Shown one piece after another: positions 1 to 10,819 of a stretch of 64,000 nucleotides of DNA (position 1 is the stretch's first letter; each line of letters begins with the position of its first letter). The translations under genes and the position numbers were made by a program. Source of the stretch: Theocolax elegans (taxonomy: Eukaryota; Arthropoda; Insecta; Hymenoptera; Cerocephalidae); NCBI GenBank assembly GCA_026168455.1, contig CM047429.1, forward strand, positions 8,025,125 to 8,089,124, read 5' to 3'. Under the pieces are notes generated by a model. It was not told the DNA's origin and searched no databases. It worked only from the letters and a program-made list of their open reading frames with translations.

Positions 1-78
1 TGTTCGAAAAATGCACGTGAAAAAATTTTCAGAGGTACACGTCTGGGATCGAACCCACGACCCTCGGTGTGAGAGTCG
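1..78 (-). repeat. tRNA-derived SINE-like fragment
   Basis: Read on the minus strand this segment contains GGGTTCGATCCCA, a near-perfect Pol III B box (TΨC arm), preceded by an anticodon-arm-like stretch. It runs into a non-tRNA AT-rich tail. No matching acceptor stem is visible, so it is a SINE-like fragment or tRNA pseudogene, not an intact tRNA. Confidence 0.4.
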
Positions 79-79
79 A

Positions 80-235
80 TCATATGGATATTTCGAATAG
101 TGTATGTTATTATACTTGATTAATATTTATTTTATTTTCAAACAATTTTGTATCTGTATTGAAAGCATTACATTGAATTTTAGATCCGTTATTATTATTG
201 AGTAAACATTCAAAAATTTTATGAGTTTTATCAAG
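80..235. repeat. dispersed AT-rich repeat family, copy 1
   Basis: This stretch, from CATATGGATATTTCGAATAG to GAGTTTTATCA, recurs with about 85-90% identity by eye at 18418-18570 and 22042-22200. The same words occur in the same order with small indels. It has no coding capacity; the identity of the family is unknown. Confidence 0.7.
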
Positions 236-389
236 ACCACGCTGTAGCAAAGAAAATTTCTGAATATTATATCTATGTATATTGTAAAAAAATTTGCCTG
301 CCAACGCTGCCGCTGTCGCTGTTTCAGAAATTTTCTATGAGGCAGGGTGGTCTTTTTCTGTGATATGCGTGTTGTATATTTATATTCAC

Positions 390-394
390 ATTCA

Positions 395-445
<51 letters not shown>

Positions 446-447
446 GT
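390..447. repeat. (CA)n then (TA)n microsatellite
   Basis: An uninterrupted CA run of about 20 units is followed directly by a short TA run. The translated Cys/Val-rich frame across it is an artefact of the repeat. Confidence 0.95.
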
Positions 448-597
448 AATATATGTAGGGTGGAGGGTGCAGTAAAAAGATTTTATTTTTAAATTTTCGT
501 ACACTTTCATACATTTTCATGTATTTCTGCACAATTTCGTGTATCTGACAACATACAATTAGACCTTAGCTGGAGTAATAACGCGATTTTTATAATA

Positions 598-795
598 CGG
601 CGCATAATCACGGTGGAGGGTCAAGTGAAGGGTGTAGTGGTGGGTTAGTGGAGGGGAGGGGAGGGAGGTGGAGGGAGATACCGAAATAATATATGAAACA
701 AAAAATGTTTAATTTAAAAGAATTTTACCTTAAAATGTGGAGGGGTAGTGAAGGGACAGTGGCGGGAGGTGGAGGGAGATGGAGGGTCTGAATTC
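598..795 (+). repeat. G-rich GGAGGG tract with quadruplex potential
   Basis: Two clusters of GGAGGG/GGTGG words (around 611-680 and 737-788) are separated by AT-rich DNA. Near 650-675 there are four G-runs of at least three with loops of 1, 1 and about 7 bases, which meets the usual G-quadruplex pattern on the plus strand. No gene is adjacent. Confidence 0.7.
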
Positions 796-799
796 CAAA

Positions 800-1839
800 T
801 TTTTTGTTGTTATATAATATAGGAAGATATATATATGGGTCGTTCTTATTATTTATTCAGTTATTGATTTTATCGATTAGAATATATATGAAAGAAGGCA
901 GATACAAGTGTTGTTTTGATAAAAAACTTTGGTTTTTGTGAGTAAATAATGCTGCGCACAATAATCACAAATTCACTCATTTAAATATGGGTGGTTCTCT
1001 GTGACATCGAAGATGAAAAAAATAAATATTGCCCTAACTGTGGGAATATGTTTTAGAGGTGTCCAGTAGTTCTCCTGATTTTTTTTAGATATTTTTGGGG
1101 CCATTATTTTAAGTTACAGAGTGTCAAAGTTGACATTTTAGCACTTTCTTGCATTTGTAGCTCCCAGGGAATGCATTTTTCACTATAAACATATATATGA
1201 CTTTTTTTGTAAAATTTTCTAATTTTTTCATTAAAAATACTTTTAAAGTCATAAATGTATACTGTTACACTCTTGTAAGCCATTTAAACCTTAAATAGTG
1301 AAAATCAGCAATTCTACTCCGGACTCTAAAAACCAAATACTGTCTAAAAGATGTCATCGCCAAATATGAGATACCTCAAAAAAGTATACGTTTTGATATT
1401 AAAATAAAATTTATCCAACTTAGAACTCATAAAAATGTACGTATGGACGTATGTGTATATGAAATCCTGTGACCGAAATAACTCTGCTAATTTTTAATCG
1501 TTTGAGCTGAAAATTACAGGCTATAATTGTTATAACTATAGAATCTTGGTGTGTGTGAGTCACAAGACACTATTATAAACATTAATTATTTAGACTTGTG
1601 AACAGGTTCAATAATTAATTTAACTTTAGTGTGAGGGTTAAGTGTGTAATTTGTCACAACTTTAGCCAGTAAAATTTATTTGTTTTGTCCTTTTAAGCAA
1701 ATTTACAATTTATTTTAAATAAGCCAAAGCCAAATCTTTTTTTACTCGTTGGGAGTAATAATTATTTTGTTGTGGTGAGTCGAATAAAATAATTTTAAAT
1801 TGAGAATTGGATATTTCTGAAGTATTTGAAACACTCTGG
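800..1839. other. AT-rich, nothing recognised
   Basis: No supportable reading frame, RNA motif or terminal repeat was seen in this stretch. Confidence 0.5.
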
Positions 1840-2421
1840 ATTTCATCTGAAATCCCGGTTGAAATCACGCATAGCTAGGGACATTCGTCGGGAAACAAAG
1901 AAACTTCCAATTGAGGCAGTGTATGCCCAATTGGAACATTTGAGTTTAAACGCCAGATTAGATGCGTAGCCATTCATCTGGAGATTTTTTGGTTCCCAGA
2001 GTACGATGAGACGATAATGGTAGAGTCGAATAATGGAGTGAGTTCTCGCAATTCGAAATCCGCACTGTACGTGCCTGTTGGTCAACAGTCACCTGGGCAA
2101 CAAAAGCGGAGCTCAGGCAAGAAAGACAGACGGTGTTTGACGAATTTTCAACTGTGGTATGTGCAACTACAGGCAATGGCAGTAAACTCTACGACCCGAA
2201 TTACCAACTTTGTCGGCGTGTGTCTAATATGCCAAAAAGTCGGTCATAGGTCGTCGGATTGCCCGAGCCAAACCTGCTACCGATGCGGAAATATTGGGCA
2301 CTCCGCTGAGCAGTGTTCTATCGAATTTGTATCAAAGAAGTGTCAGCTGTGTGGAGCCAGTAGCATTATACTCCAAACCTGTCCAAACTGCGTCAGGTTC
2401 CTACAAAACGTGGAAACCTGA
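1840..2421 (+). pseudogene. Gypsy-type Gag remnant with zinc knuckles
   Basis: A frame at about 1848-1968 gives a charged helical stretch (LKSRLKSRIARDIRRETKK) typical of Gag. After a frame change, 2017-2421 encodes two perfect CX2CX4HX4C nucleocapsid knuckles (CLICQKVGHRSSDC and CYRCGNIGHSAEQC) plus a third, degenerate Cys cluster (CQLC). Gag packages the element RNA; the knuckles bind nucleic acid. The gene is broken by stops and a frameshift. It is followed in the same orientation by protease and RT remnants, so it is the 5' part of one decayed LTR retrotransposon ending at the LTR at 4995-5516. Confidence 0.75.
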
Positions 2422-3129
2422 ACGCAGGGCACGCGAACTGCCCCGGGCGCCCTGCACTGCAGTAAGTAAACCGCGTGGTTTAGAAGTACAAAGATTTAAG
2501 GTTGGAGAACCCTCTACACTCTTTAAGAAGTCTAGTAAATAGAAGTCATTAACGGACATAAAATTCTTACTCATACTGAAATTGGTGTTGAAAATAAGCC
2601 TGAGTGTAAGGATCTTAAACGTTCTGAAGATTTGTCAGATGGGAAAGTTCCTCGAGCACAACCTGTCAATCCTACCTCAGCTTCGCAAGGTAAAACAAAT
2701 CAAGGACCCTTATTAGACCAACAAAAACGTGAGGCTAACGATTGGGCTAAGTAACTCCAAAGGTAAATATACTCTGGTATCAGAGATATAATTGGTGAAG
2801 AGAGTGTAAAGAGATTGTTATCTCAGCCGCTTAGCACCATCGGAGTGAACGACTTTAGTTGTTACTCATCGTCACCCCGTTGTGACACACCTAGTAATGA
2901 GGACAAGAACCCTTTGGTGGAGAAGGAAATTGTCTACAACATTGAGCCCTTGGTGGAGAAGGTAGTTGTCGAAAGTATGCACAGAATGAACCGTACAAAC
3001 TCGCTACCGAGGAGTATATTTCAGGGGGGAAGGGGTCAGATGCCGTACTAAATACGTCCAAAATGACGCACACGGCTTCGATTCCTAACGACGATAGTCA
3101 AATAATAGTCAAATAATGATAATCAGCTA

Positions 3130-3372
3130 TTCTTTTTAGTACAATTCGATAGAAAGGACTTTAAAGCACTTTTTGATCCTGGCGTCATGGTTTCTCTTAT
3201 ACGATCAGATATTGTCGAACAGTACAAGTTTAAATGGAGACCTGTCAAAGTTATCGTAAAAGGTGTGGCTGGACCAGCACTTAAAATTCTTGGCCTTAGC
3301 GACATCCAACTGGGAATTGTAGAGAATATTGAGCATTCCATCATTCTCGGTATAGATTTTCTACAGCTTTAG
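3130..3372 (+). pseudogene. retropepsin-like protease remnant (Gypsy 1)
   Basis: The frame reads through LFDPGVMVSLIRSDIV and, about 55 residues on, IILGIDFLQL. This is the layout of a retrotransposon aspartic protease: D-S/T-G followed by a V-S-L-I strand, then I-L-G-x-D-F-L. The catalytic triplet is D-P-G rather than D-T/S-G, so the enzyme should be dead. It lies between the Gag and RT remnants of the same element. Confidence 0.7.
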
Positions 3373-3539
3373 AATGCGGAAGTTAAATTAGGCAAAGCTA
3401 TCTGCCGTATTAGCGAGAGTGATTGATGACACTTCGTCAGAGAGGCAGCTCCTGACATTGATTTGAGAATTTCCGCTGAATGTGCTGGTATTGTTGAGAT
3501 ATAGAGGCCCAACGGAACAAGTCAAAGAGTTAGTTAAAA

Positions 3540-4560
3540 GCCTACTCTTGTCCTAGGGTGACGTCCACAGCTTTACAACGTTAACGGAGCACCACATAAA
3601 GGTTGAGCCTGGTGCAATTTGCCCAGAGTAAGATCAAAAAGATGTTGTACAAGGACATCATTGAACCGAGTGCGAGTGATTGGTCAGCTGCTCCGGTCAT
3701 CGTCTACCAGGACGAAGGAAGTTACCGCTTCTGTATCGATTTTCGACACCTTAATGCAGTCACAAAACGTGATTCTTATCGAATTCCTAATATGGATACC
3801 ATATTGGATAAGTTGCATTAAGCTAGGTATTGCACGGCTTACAGATGCAATTTTCGACCCTAAGGTGGAACCTCATGTGTTTGGTTACTTAGACGACTTG
3901 ATCGTCATTACCGAAACTTTTGAGGACCATCTAGAATGGCTCGAATACGTACTAAGGACGTTGAACGACGCTTGGTTCGAAGTGAATCGAGAGAAGTGTG
4001 AGTTTTGTTGCTCTAGCGTAACGTTCCTTGGGTACAAATTGGACGCGGACAGTTTGCACCCTGATAAAACAGCTGAGATCCCTTCTCGAATGGTAGGCTG
4101 GTATTCTCGACTCACTAATCGAGAGGCTGACACTAAGGCTCCCCTTATGAAGTTGCTGCGTAAAGATCAGGCTTGGGAATGGGGCGAGGAGCAGGAAGAG
4201 ACGTTTTGTCAGCTTAGAGTTGCGCTAGCGGTGCCTGTACTAGCCCGTCCAGACGTTTCTAAACCATTTACCGTCCAAAGTGATCCAAGTGACTTGACAG
4301 TAGGTAGGGTAATGATGCAACTGCACGAGGGTGGTGAACATCTGATTATCTATGTCAGCCGACTAATAAATTGTGCTGAACGTAATTACAATGCAACGGA
4401 AAAAGAAAGCTTGGCCCTCATAAGGGCTGTTGAGAGATTGAGACCATACACTGAGGCCTATCGATTTACGGCTGTAACCGACCATCGTGCTCTCAAAAGA
4501 CTCAAAATCTCAAGGAGCCGTCGGGTAGATTAGCATGATGGATACGTGAACTCCCAGATG
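3540..4560 (+). pseudogene. Gypsy RT and RNase H remnant
   Basis: 3603-3821 encodes the RT fingers: a Gypsy-like M-x-x-x-I-I-E-P-S-x-S-x-W start, then FCIDFRHLNAVTKRDSYRIP. 3835-4533 resumes at HVFGYLDDLIVITETFEDH, which contains the YxDD-type catalytic motif as Y-L-D-D. It then covers thumb, connection and RNase H (VQSDPSDLTVGRVMMQL, NATEKESLALIRAVERL). The palm segment with the first catalytic Asp and the S-A-P-A-T-F motif is deleted at the junction near 3822-3840, and several frames are needed. It is a non-functional copy. Confidence 0.85.
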
Positions 4561-4994
4561 GATCCAAACGGCAAGTTGATCGCTGTGACAGAGTAGACGC
4601 TCCAACAGCGAGCGGTCGAGCGCGACGAAGAAGGCCACCGTTGGTAGGACCTGGTAGCAAGAGAAGGCGTCATTTCATCTTCGCCTCAGCTCATACTGTT
4701 GGGAGAAAGTACACCCTCTACGGGGATCGCCGAAGAGATAAGTTCGGGGTCTCCTGACTGCCTGGAGATACCTGCAGATGACCCGCTTGCTAGATGGCCT
4801 AGTCAGTGCGGGACATCGACCAGGCATTAGTTGAGCTGGAAGGGACACCACATGCCTCGGTCCATATCCTCGAAGACCGCGTCTCTTCTCGTCGGTGATA
4901 GAAGGGAAGCAGCAACAGTCGGTCGTGCATAAATTGTGCCTTCTTCCGACTCGGCCTTCCTTAAGGTAGTGAAGTTGGGGGGGGGGGGGGGCTT
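4561..4994 (+). mobile_element. degenerate 3' part of Gypsy 1, with polypurine tract
   Basis: No intact integrase frame is visible, so most of the integrase coding region appears lost. A run of about 15 G preceded by purines (about 4965-4991) sits immediately before the LTR start TGTAACGG. That is the expected place of the polypurine tract priming plus-strand synthesis. Confidence 0.5.
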
Positions 4995-5516
4995 TGTAAC
5001 GGAAATCTGAGACTTTGGTATGTCAAGGCCAACCGACGATATTTGTTCACTTTGGTTCGAGTGTACAATTACGCGCTCGTCAATCGTAGGGATGAAAGTG
5101 CAAGAGTGTGTGTGCGTGTTTCCTCACTCTCATCCCTTTTTCAGAAAATGAGGCAATTGCCTAAGCAGTGTGACCCGACTTCCCGGGACTTCTACCCGCG
5201 CGAAAAACTTATTGTCGCGACACAAGTCCAGGATTGCCATTTTTGTAATAATTAAAATAATTGTTCATATTTTAATTTACATTCTTTTTGTGATTATTGT
5301 CTTCTACCCGATCCCTCCGACATACTAAACATTTAATTAAAATCGCCATCGAGGCAAGGAGGCTTGCTCGAATCCTGTTCCTGACGATACTTACCGACAG
5401 TCTGTGCTATATACAAATAAGTTGTGTACGCGGTATAGGGTAACGCAGCTTAAGGTTTTTATTATTTTTAATTATTATTATTTCAAAATCACCGGGTTCG
5501 CGATTACCACATCACA
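4995..5516 (+). mobile_element. 3' LTR of Gypsy 1
   Basis: It begins TGTAACGG and ends CACATCACA, giving canonical TG...CA ends. Blocks match the LTR at 20500-21429: GGTATGTCAAGGCCAACCGA, the CACTCTCATCCCTTTTTC block, the GGCAAGGAGG block and the terminal TACC-AC-TCACA. It follows the pol remnant and polypurine tract in the same orientation. No target duplication could be shown. Confidence 0.75.
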
Positions 5517-6568
5517 ATGTATATAATTAATTTTAAATTAAGTATGAGTGTGTCGGGTGTAGTTGATAGAAAATAGACGAGTTATATAGCCGGTAGGCAT
5601 GGAGCGGTTGCCGGCAGCACTGACTGGATTACCGGTCATGGTAATGAATTCTATCTATTGTTGTTGTAAGTGGAATTTGTGAGTGTTTGAAGTAATATAT
5701 TTCCTTTACTTTAAAGACTGCCGGTTCCGAGGTGGTTAGCTGTCGGGCTTCCCTCTGGGACGTGAAGTCGAGAGGAAGTATTTCTGGGTAAATTTTATAT
5801 TTATTATTTATTTTTGTTGATATCACTAGGCGCCCAATTCAAAATCAAATCGGCGTTATAGCCATTTTAACGCCGCTACGATGGATTCTCCGTTGATCCA
5901 TTATTTATTTTATAATAAACTACGTTAAATAGATGAGTAATTTAGTAATTAAATAATCATTCATTTAGTAATTAAATAATCATGTTCAAGTTTATTATAG
6001 TAAATATTGACTTCTTCGTTTTAGGGGCAAGTTTAATAAGTTTACTGCGAATTTCCCCTCTTTTATCACTGATCTCGCGGTTGCAGCGGGTATCGCAACC
6101 GTAGGTTCTGCGCGGATTCGGCGAATTTGAATCTGCCGTACACTTTCGGGGCATCGTCTAGGGAGCTTAACTAGGTACTACCATAGTAATTAACTCCCTT
6201 CCCCTTACCTATGTGAGACATCGTACCCAGTTATAGTACGCAATTGCAAGATAAGAGTCAAGCTAGCTGCATAGACTGTGATCACGAACTATGTTAAAAT
6301 CTAATCGATTAATATATTGATCTAAATTTATTTAATTATTTTATTTGTTAGTTGATACTTTCTTGTGTCTTGTACAAGGCAGGCATTCCACGCAATTGAG
6401 TCTACTACAATTTAGGATACTTTTGGATTAGTCCCTCCTTAACTGGATATAGTTAGATCTGCTCAACTTCGCACAAAACTACACTTCTCATTTTTTATTC
6501 TCAATATTATATAAAATTTAATTATTCCGTCAAACTTTATCCATAAAATTTTTATATGTATTTTTCAG
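5517..6568. other. unassigned; presumed SPT4 intron
   Basis: No earlier SPT4 exon was recognised here. A GGCGCCCAA box at 5829-5837 resembles an LTR primer-binding-site core but lacks LTR context. Near-repeats of TTAGTAATTAAATAATCAT occur around 5939-5983. The rest is AT-rich without clear frames. Confidence 0.4.
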
Positions 6569-6687
6569 ATCGATTCACAAAAGGTGTCTACGCTATATCA
6601 GTATCTGGACGATTACCAGCTGGTGTTATTAGAGATATGAAGAGTAGAGGAATAGTATATAAATCTCGTGATACAAGTCAACGATGA
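6569..6687 (+). CDS. Spt4: transcription elongation factor SPT4, terminal exon
   Basis: After a polypyrimidine-CAG acceptor (6561-6568) the exon encodes a 38-residue C-terminus containing [14 protein letters not shown] and then [10 protein letters not shown], ending in TGA. I recognise this as the C-terminal end of SPT4 (human SUPT4H1), where the family reads G-V-Y-A-V-S-V-T-G-R-L-P. SPT4 pairs with SPT5 to form DSIF, which controls RNA polymerase II pausing and processivity in the nucleus. The exon starts in phase 1 (two bases complete a codon). An AATAAA follows 121 bases after the stop. The Cys4 zinc-finger exons are not visible upstream, so they lie beyond a transposon-bearing intron outside the window, or this is an orphan exon. 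Confidence 0.85.
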
Positions 6688-6807
6688 TATCTAAATTTAT
6701 CTTAAACTTATGTAAATAATTAAAGCAAGATATAATTATTTATTACTATTTTATATTATCACGACTCATTACACTACATTAAACTTTTTTGTATAATACA
6801 TGAATGA

Positions 6808-6813
6808 AATAAA
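6808..6813 (+). terminator. polyadenylation signal for the SPT4 exon
   Basis: A canonical AATAAA lies 121 bases downstream of the SPT4 stop codon, a normal distance for a short insect 3' UTR. Confidence 0.6.
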
Positions 6814-6829
6814 ATTCTAACCATTTAAT

Positions 6830-8365
6830 ACTTATAAGTTTATTGTTTTTCTATAAGCATGCTCTCACAGAGATTCTACAGCAAACTTTTTTTTAAATTG
6901 GCGTTTCAGACTGTCGGCACTGCAGTTAGATTTTCGATTTACTTAACATATATAAATCATCAGAAAAAAGTAAATAATCGGCTATTCAGTACATTGTTAC
7001 TAGTTGACCATCTGTAACTATTGTTATAACAAACAATTTTACTGTGCCTGATACGTGAACAGTTTCGTATTTCGACGATTAATTCATGAATATTTTAAAT
7101 CAAACCTGCCAATCAATTTTCTTTCCAGCCATATTAAGGGGATAATCCTGAGTTAAAAATGAAAAAGAACCAATAATTAATAATTCTTTTATAACAAGTA
7201 AAAACATTTCTTAAGTTTTAAAACAAATTATACTATTATAATATTTTATTTAAAAATTTTTGGCCCATTTATGTGTTACATATAACAATTTATATAATTA
7301 TGAGACTATGTACTCTTATTTTTTTCCATAATGGACTTACCGCAGGATATCTCAGGAACCACTTCATCCACTAGACTGAAATTTTAACAGTAACTTTTAA
7401 ATATGTCTCTTTTCTATCTAATTTAAATAAACAAGTTATTTAATGTATATATCGCGATAGAAAGATAGTTTCAACAATATCGAGCGGCTAATATCATTAA
7501 AATGGTAGGTTCTTGTCTAGGTTAAACCGTTGAAACGGATCCCTTTTATTAATAGGCCAGTCAAATTAGGTTTTTTCGGTGCCAAAATTCCTGATAGCAA
7601 TTTTTCTGTTGTAAATGGTCAGGAATGGTATGCAGAACAATAATATATTAAAGAAAGCCATCAATTTTGTACGCCTACTTTTTAATAAACAATTAAACTT
7701 CGATTTCGGCATTTTTTTTGTCATTTTCTTCTGCGGTTTGAAAAGTATTGACTTTAGCGAAAAAAGTTGTGAGTAAAAGTTGTTCATTATTTAATTATCT
7801 TCCAAAAAATTCCGGGAAGGCCCCCTTTAAGTCTATTAGTTTACTTGCAAATTGAAACAAACCACAGAATTCGTCAAAATCGAAATTTGTTAATAACTTT
7901 TTAAAAAGTTACTTTATTTTATTATAACTTTAGGAAAATATACTACACTATAGTCTAAATTAACATGTTAAATTTCAAGCTTCTATCAATTATACTCTTT
8001 GTTTAATGAATCTCTAAATTTAGAATTTTTTTTAACAATACGATTTCGATATGAAAAAGTTATCTTGATTAGGCGCCGCCACTTGTGATTAAAGTAAAAG
8101 AGTTATATTTCAATAAACTTGTTCGAAAACCACGAAATTTTAATTAGGAGAGCCCCTGGAAGCTAATGTTTATAAAGTGCTTATACTTATAAAGTGTTTA
8201 TAATTAACTTGTATTTCAAAGACAACATTTAGGTCCGATCAAAATCGAATTATGTCTATTGGAAAGTACTGATTTTTATCTAATTTAAAAAAAAATTGTC
8301 CGTCTACGAGCATTAGGGGCCAAGTTACGTTTTTTTTACATCAAGCAATTGCTCCGTGAATAAAT
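6830..8365. other. AT-rich, no supported gene
   Basis: A 73-codon minus frame at 7566-7787 has no recognisable domain or initiation context. Phrases such as CTCAGGAACC and repeated AAAAAGTTA words suggest degenerate repeats. Nothing firm. Confidence 0.4.
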
Positions 8366-8410
8366 GATATATCGTCATCATAAATATGATGAGCGCTCTC
8401 CATGGTTATT

Positions 8411-8453
8411 AGTAGGAATTTGTCGATCTGACGGAGGCGAAGGAAAAGAAAAA
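8411..8453 (+). repeat. left arm of 43-bp Penelope terminal inverted repeat
   Basis: It is the exact reverse complement of 9845-9887. Key core: GATCTGACGGAGGCGAAGG. Confidence 0.95.
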
Positions 8454-8472
8454 AACACAAAAAGTTTTTCTT

Positions 8473-8516
8473 CCAAGCGACGTTTCGTTGGCTTGGTCTG
8501 CCAACCTCTTCAGGCT
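8473..8516 (-). ncRNA. hammerhead ribozyme motif (Penelope type)
   Basis: On the minus strand the order is CTGAAGAG, a 6-bp stem (GTTGGC with GCCAAC, loop AGACCAA), then GAAAC and GTC. This matches the hammerhead core CUGANGA - helix II - GAAA - helix III - GUH, with the very short helix III known for Penelope-associated hammerheads. GC before CTGA and GC after GTC can start helix I. It lies 205 bases 3' of the ORF stop, as expected for self-cleavage of element RNA. Activity is inferred, not shown. Confidence 0.8.
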
Positions 8517-8720
8517 ATTTTTTATTGATAACACACAAATAACAAATTAACAGAACGCACAAACAATATTGAAAAACTTAGATGTAAAAAAATACCTTTT
8601 TTATAATCGGATAACCGATTCGTCAAGCGGTTAGATAAACAGTCAACATAAGCAAAACTTGGTGTATTTATATATATATCGCTAAAGGTAGTGTAACGTA
8701 AACATTGTACAACTGTCAAA

Positions 8721-9840
8721 TCAGGCATTTAAATTTCTGAGAACTGGAAAATAAGAGCTATTTAAAAATCTAATATCGTCTTTCTTATTAATATTATTAA
8801 CATCAAGTTTAATGTGTAACATTTCCGAAATAAGACGCTTTTTATAATTGATCTCCCTATCGACAATTTTTACACCATCCCAATCAAATTCATGTTTATT
8901 TAAAAACATATGTTGATTAATAACTGAATCAGTATTGTTATTCTTTTTGTGTTCATTAATCCTCGTTTTTAGTAAACGTTTAGTTTCACCAACGTAAGAT
9001 GCAGGACAGTCTTTACAATTGAATTTATAAACAACATTCATCTGTTCAAACTTTTTTGTACCATCTTTACCCAGTTTAATAATAGAATTCAAACTTTTTT
9101 GAACTAATGGTAGAGTTTGAATATTAACAGACCTTAATATGCGAGATAATTTATCAAAATTCTGAGAAAAAGGTAATGGTAAATAGGCAAGACGTTTAAT
9201 TCTGGAAGTAGATTGAATATTTTTTTTATTAAATTTTAACTTATTTAGACGGAAGTGAATATTTTGTTTAATAAATTTGATATTGTAGTCATTGTCGATA
9301 AGTAGATTTTTTACAATATTTAAATTAGTTGTATGATATCGTACATCTGATAATAAAAAAGCTCTGTCTACTAAATTATAAATAACATTCTTTTTTTGTT
9401 GAGTTGGATGATTTGAAAAATAATTAATCAATCGACCAGAAGCTATGGGTTTTTGGTACCAATTTGTTATAATACGATCATTTTCTCTAATTAAGGTAAT
9501 GTCAAGAAAATTGATTTTTTGGTTTATTTCTAATTCTGAAGTAAATTGTAAATTTTTATTATATGAATTAAAAATCTTTATAACTAAATTTACATGTTCT
9601 TTCTTAACACACAAGATAGTATCATCAACGTATCTAAAATAAAAAAGTGGTTTGCAATTATGTTCGTTCAATAATTTATTTAAGCAATCATTTTCCAAAT
9701 CATCCATTACAATATCAGCAAATAACGGAGAAATCGGAGAACCCATGGGAGTACCATGAATTTGTTGATAATAGATATTGTTAAAAACAAAATATGTATT
9801 ATTGTAAAGAAATTTCGTACATACTAAGATCTCATTGAAC
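8721..9840 (-). CDS. Penelope reverse transcriptase plus GIY-YIG endonuclease (5'-truncated)
   Basis: The open frame runs from the inverted-repeat junction to TAA. The RT part holds GTPMGSPISPLFADIVMDDLE (motif B region) and FRYVDDTILC, the catalytic Y-V-D-D. A linker leads to the GIY-YIG-type endonuclease with the Penelope variant CPASYVGETKRLLKTRINEH, and a C-terminal DREINYKKRLISEMLHI block. RT copies the element RNA; the endonuclease nicks the target. The N-terminal RT fingers are missing because the copy is truncated at the inverted repeat. There are no internal stops over about 370 codons, unusual for this window. The internal Met at 9746 is not the original start. Confidence 0.9.
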
Positions 9841-9844
9841 GGAA

Positions 9845-9887
9845 TTTTTCTTTTCCTTCGCCTCCGTCAGATCGACAAATTCCTACT
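9845..9887 (-). repeat. right arm of 43-bp Penelope terminal inverted repeat
   Basis: Perfect inverted match to 8411-8453. It abuts the 13-bp target duplication at 9888-9900. Confidence 0.95.
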
Positions 9888-10056
9888 GATATATCGTCAT
9901 GTTTGAAATCGAAAAATGCAGTTCTAGACTTGCAGTTTATGCATAATTATAAGTTGTTACTCTTACAGGGATTTTTAATTCTATTAAAGAGATATCCGAT
10001 TTTTTCGAAAACACCTTCGGATCAATAAAAACATATTATGAGTGGACGGGAAACCA

Positions 10057-10698
10057 TGTTAACTTAAAACAGAAAACAATGAGACAGTCGCTGTTTATTT
10101 TAATTGGTTACAAGAAATAAAAAATAAAGTAGTCAAAGCGTCCGACAGAGAGGGACGAGTTGCGATAGCAGATCATTTCATGCTTGAACTAAGGCGAGAT
10201 TCTTTAAGATTATTTTTAAAAGAGCTTCGTTGGGAAATTCGTGCGCATTTGGGGGTTCCAATTTTTATAAAACAGGCTCGTGAACAAGCGCTCGAGGTAG
10301 AGCGTGAGTTCGCTTGTAGCGTCTTGGACGAGGAGACGCCGAGTCGAGAAGAGGCTCATTCTCGTTTAACTCGAGAAACGCATAAAGTAAACTATATTTC
10401 GAATAACTCTCCGATTGTTTGTCAATATTGTTCTAAAACTGGTCATGGAGCCATAAATTGTTTCAAATTAGCACAAAGTTTTGCAGAAAGATATTCCGAT
10501 AATGCCAACCGACGCAATCCCATAAACAGTTCTTGTTGCTCACAAAGTCGCTCGGATAACAGTCGTAATTATAATAGGCCAAATTTACAATTTGATGGTT
10601 GGAACGAGTATCAGAATCAGACGGAATTATTACCAAATAGAGATAGAGATAAAAATGGTTCCTTCGTTCGTTATAATAATAAATTTTCATCGCAGTAA
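10057..10698 (+). pseudogene. Gag of Gypsy 2
   Basis: The open frame begins before the first Met (NETVAVYFNWLQEIKNK). It contains the helical Gag segment MLELRRDSLRLFLKELRWEI and a first zinc knuckle, CQYCSKTGHGAINC (CX2CX4HX4C). It ends at TAA 10698. A second knuckle follows in another frame at 10829-10870. The layout matches Gag of animal Gypsy elements that carry two knuckles. The start is unclear because the upstream leader is degenerate. Confidence 0.75.
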
Positions 10699-10819
10699 TT
10701 TAACGAAGAAGATCGGGGAAATAATTCCGGGACTCGCGGTGTAGGCGAGTCGGTTAATTCAACTTCCCAAGACTCACGATATATTAATAACGAATCGAAT
10801 AATAATATAAGATCATCGG

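Larger units (their letters stand above)
8366..9900 (-). mobile_element. Penelope-like element, 5'-truncated, with target duplication
   Basis: A 13-bp direct repeat, GATATATCGTCAT, lies at 8366-8378 and 9888-9900. Inside it is a perfect 43-bp inverted repeat (8411-8453 and 9845-9887). The element encodes a Penelope RT and GIY-YIG endonuclease on the minus strand, and carries a hammerhead motif downstream of the ORF. Penelope elements often have inverted or tandem partial copies at their ends, so the terminal inverted repeat fits. Good reading-frame preservation suggests a fairly young insertion. Confidence 0.85.

Noticed and set aside
127..510. 127-codon minus frame with Cys/Val repeats
   Set aside because: It spans the CA microsatellite; all content comes from the repeat.
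7566..7787. 73-codon minus frame near the SPT4 exon
   Set aside because: Lys/Phe-rich, no domain, no start context, no splice support.
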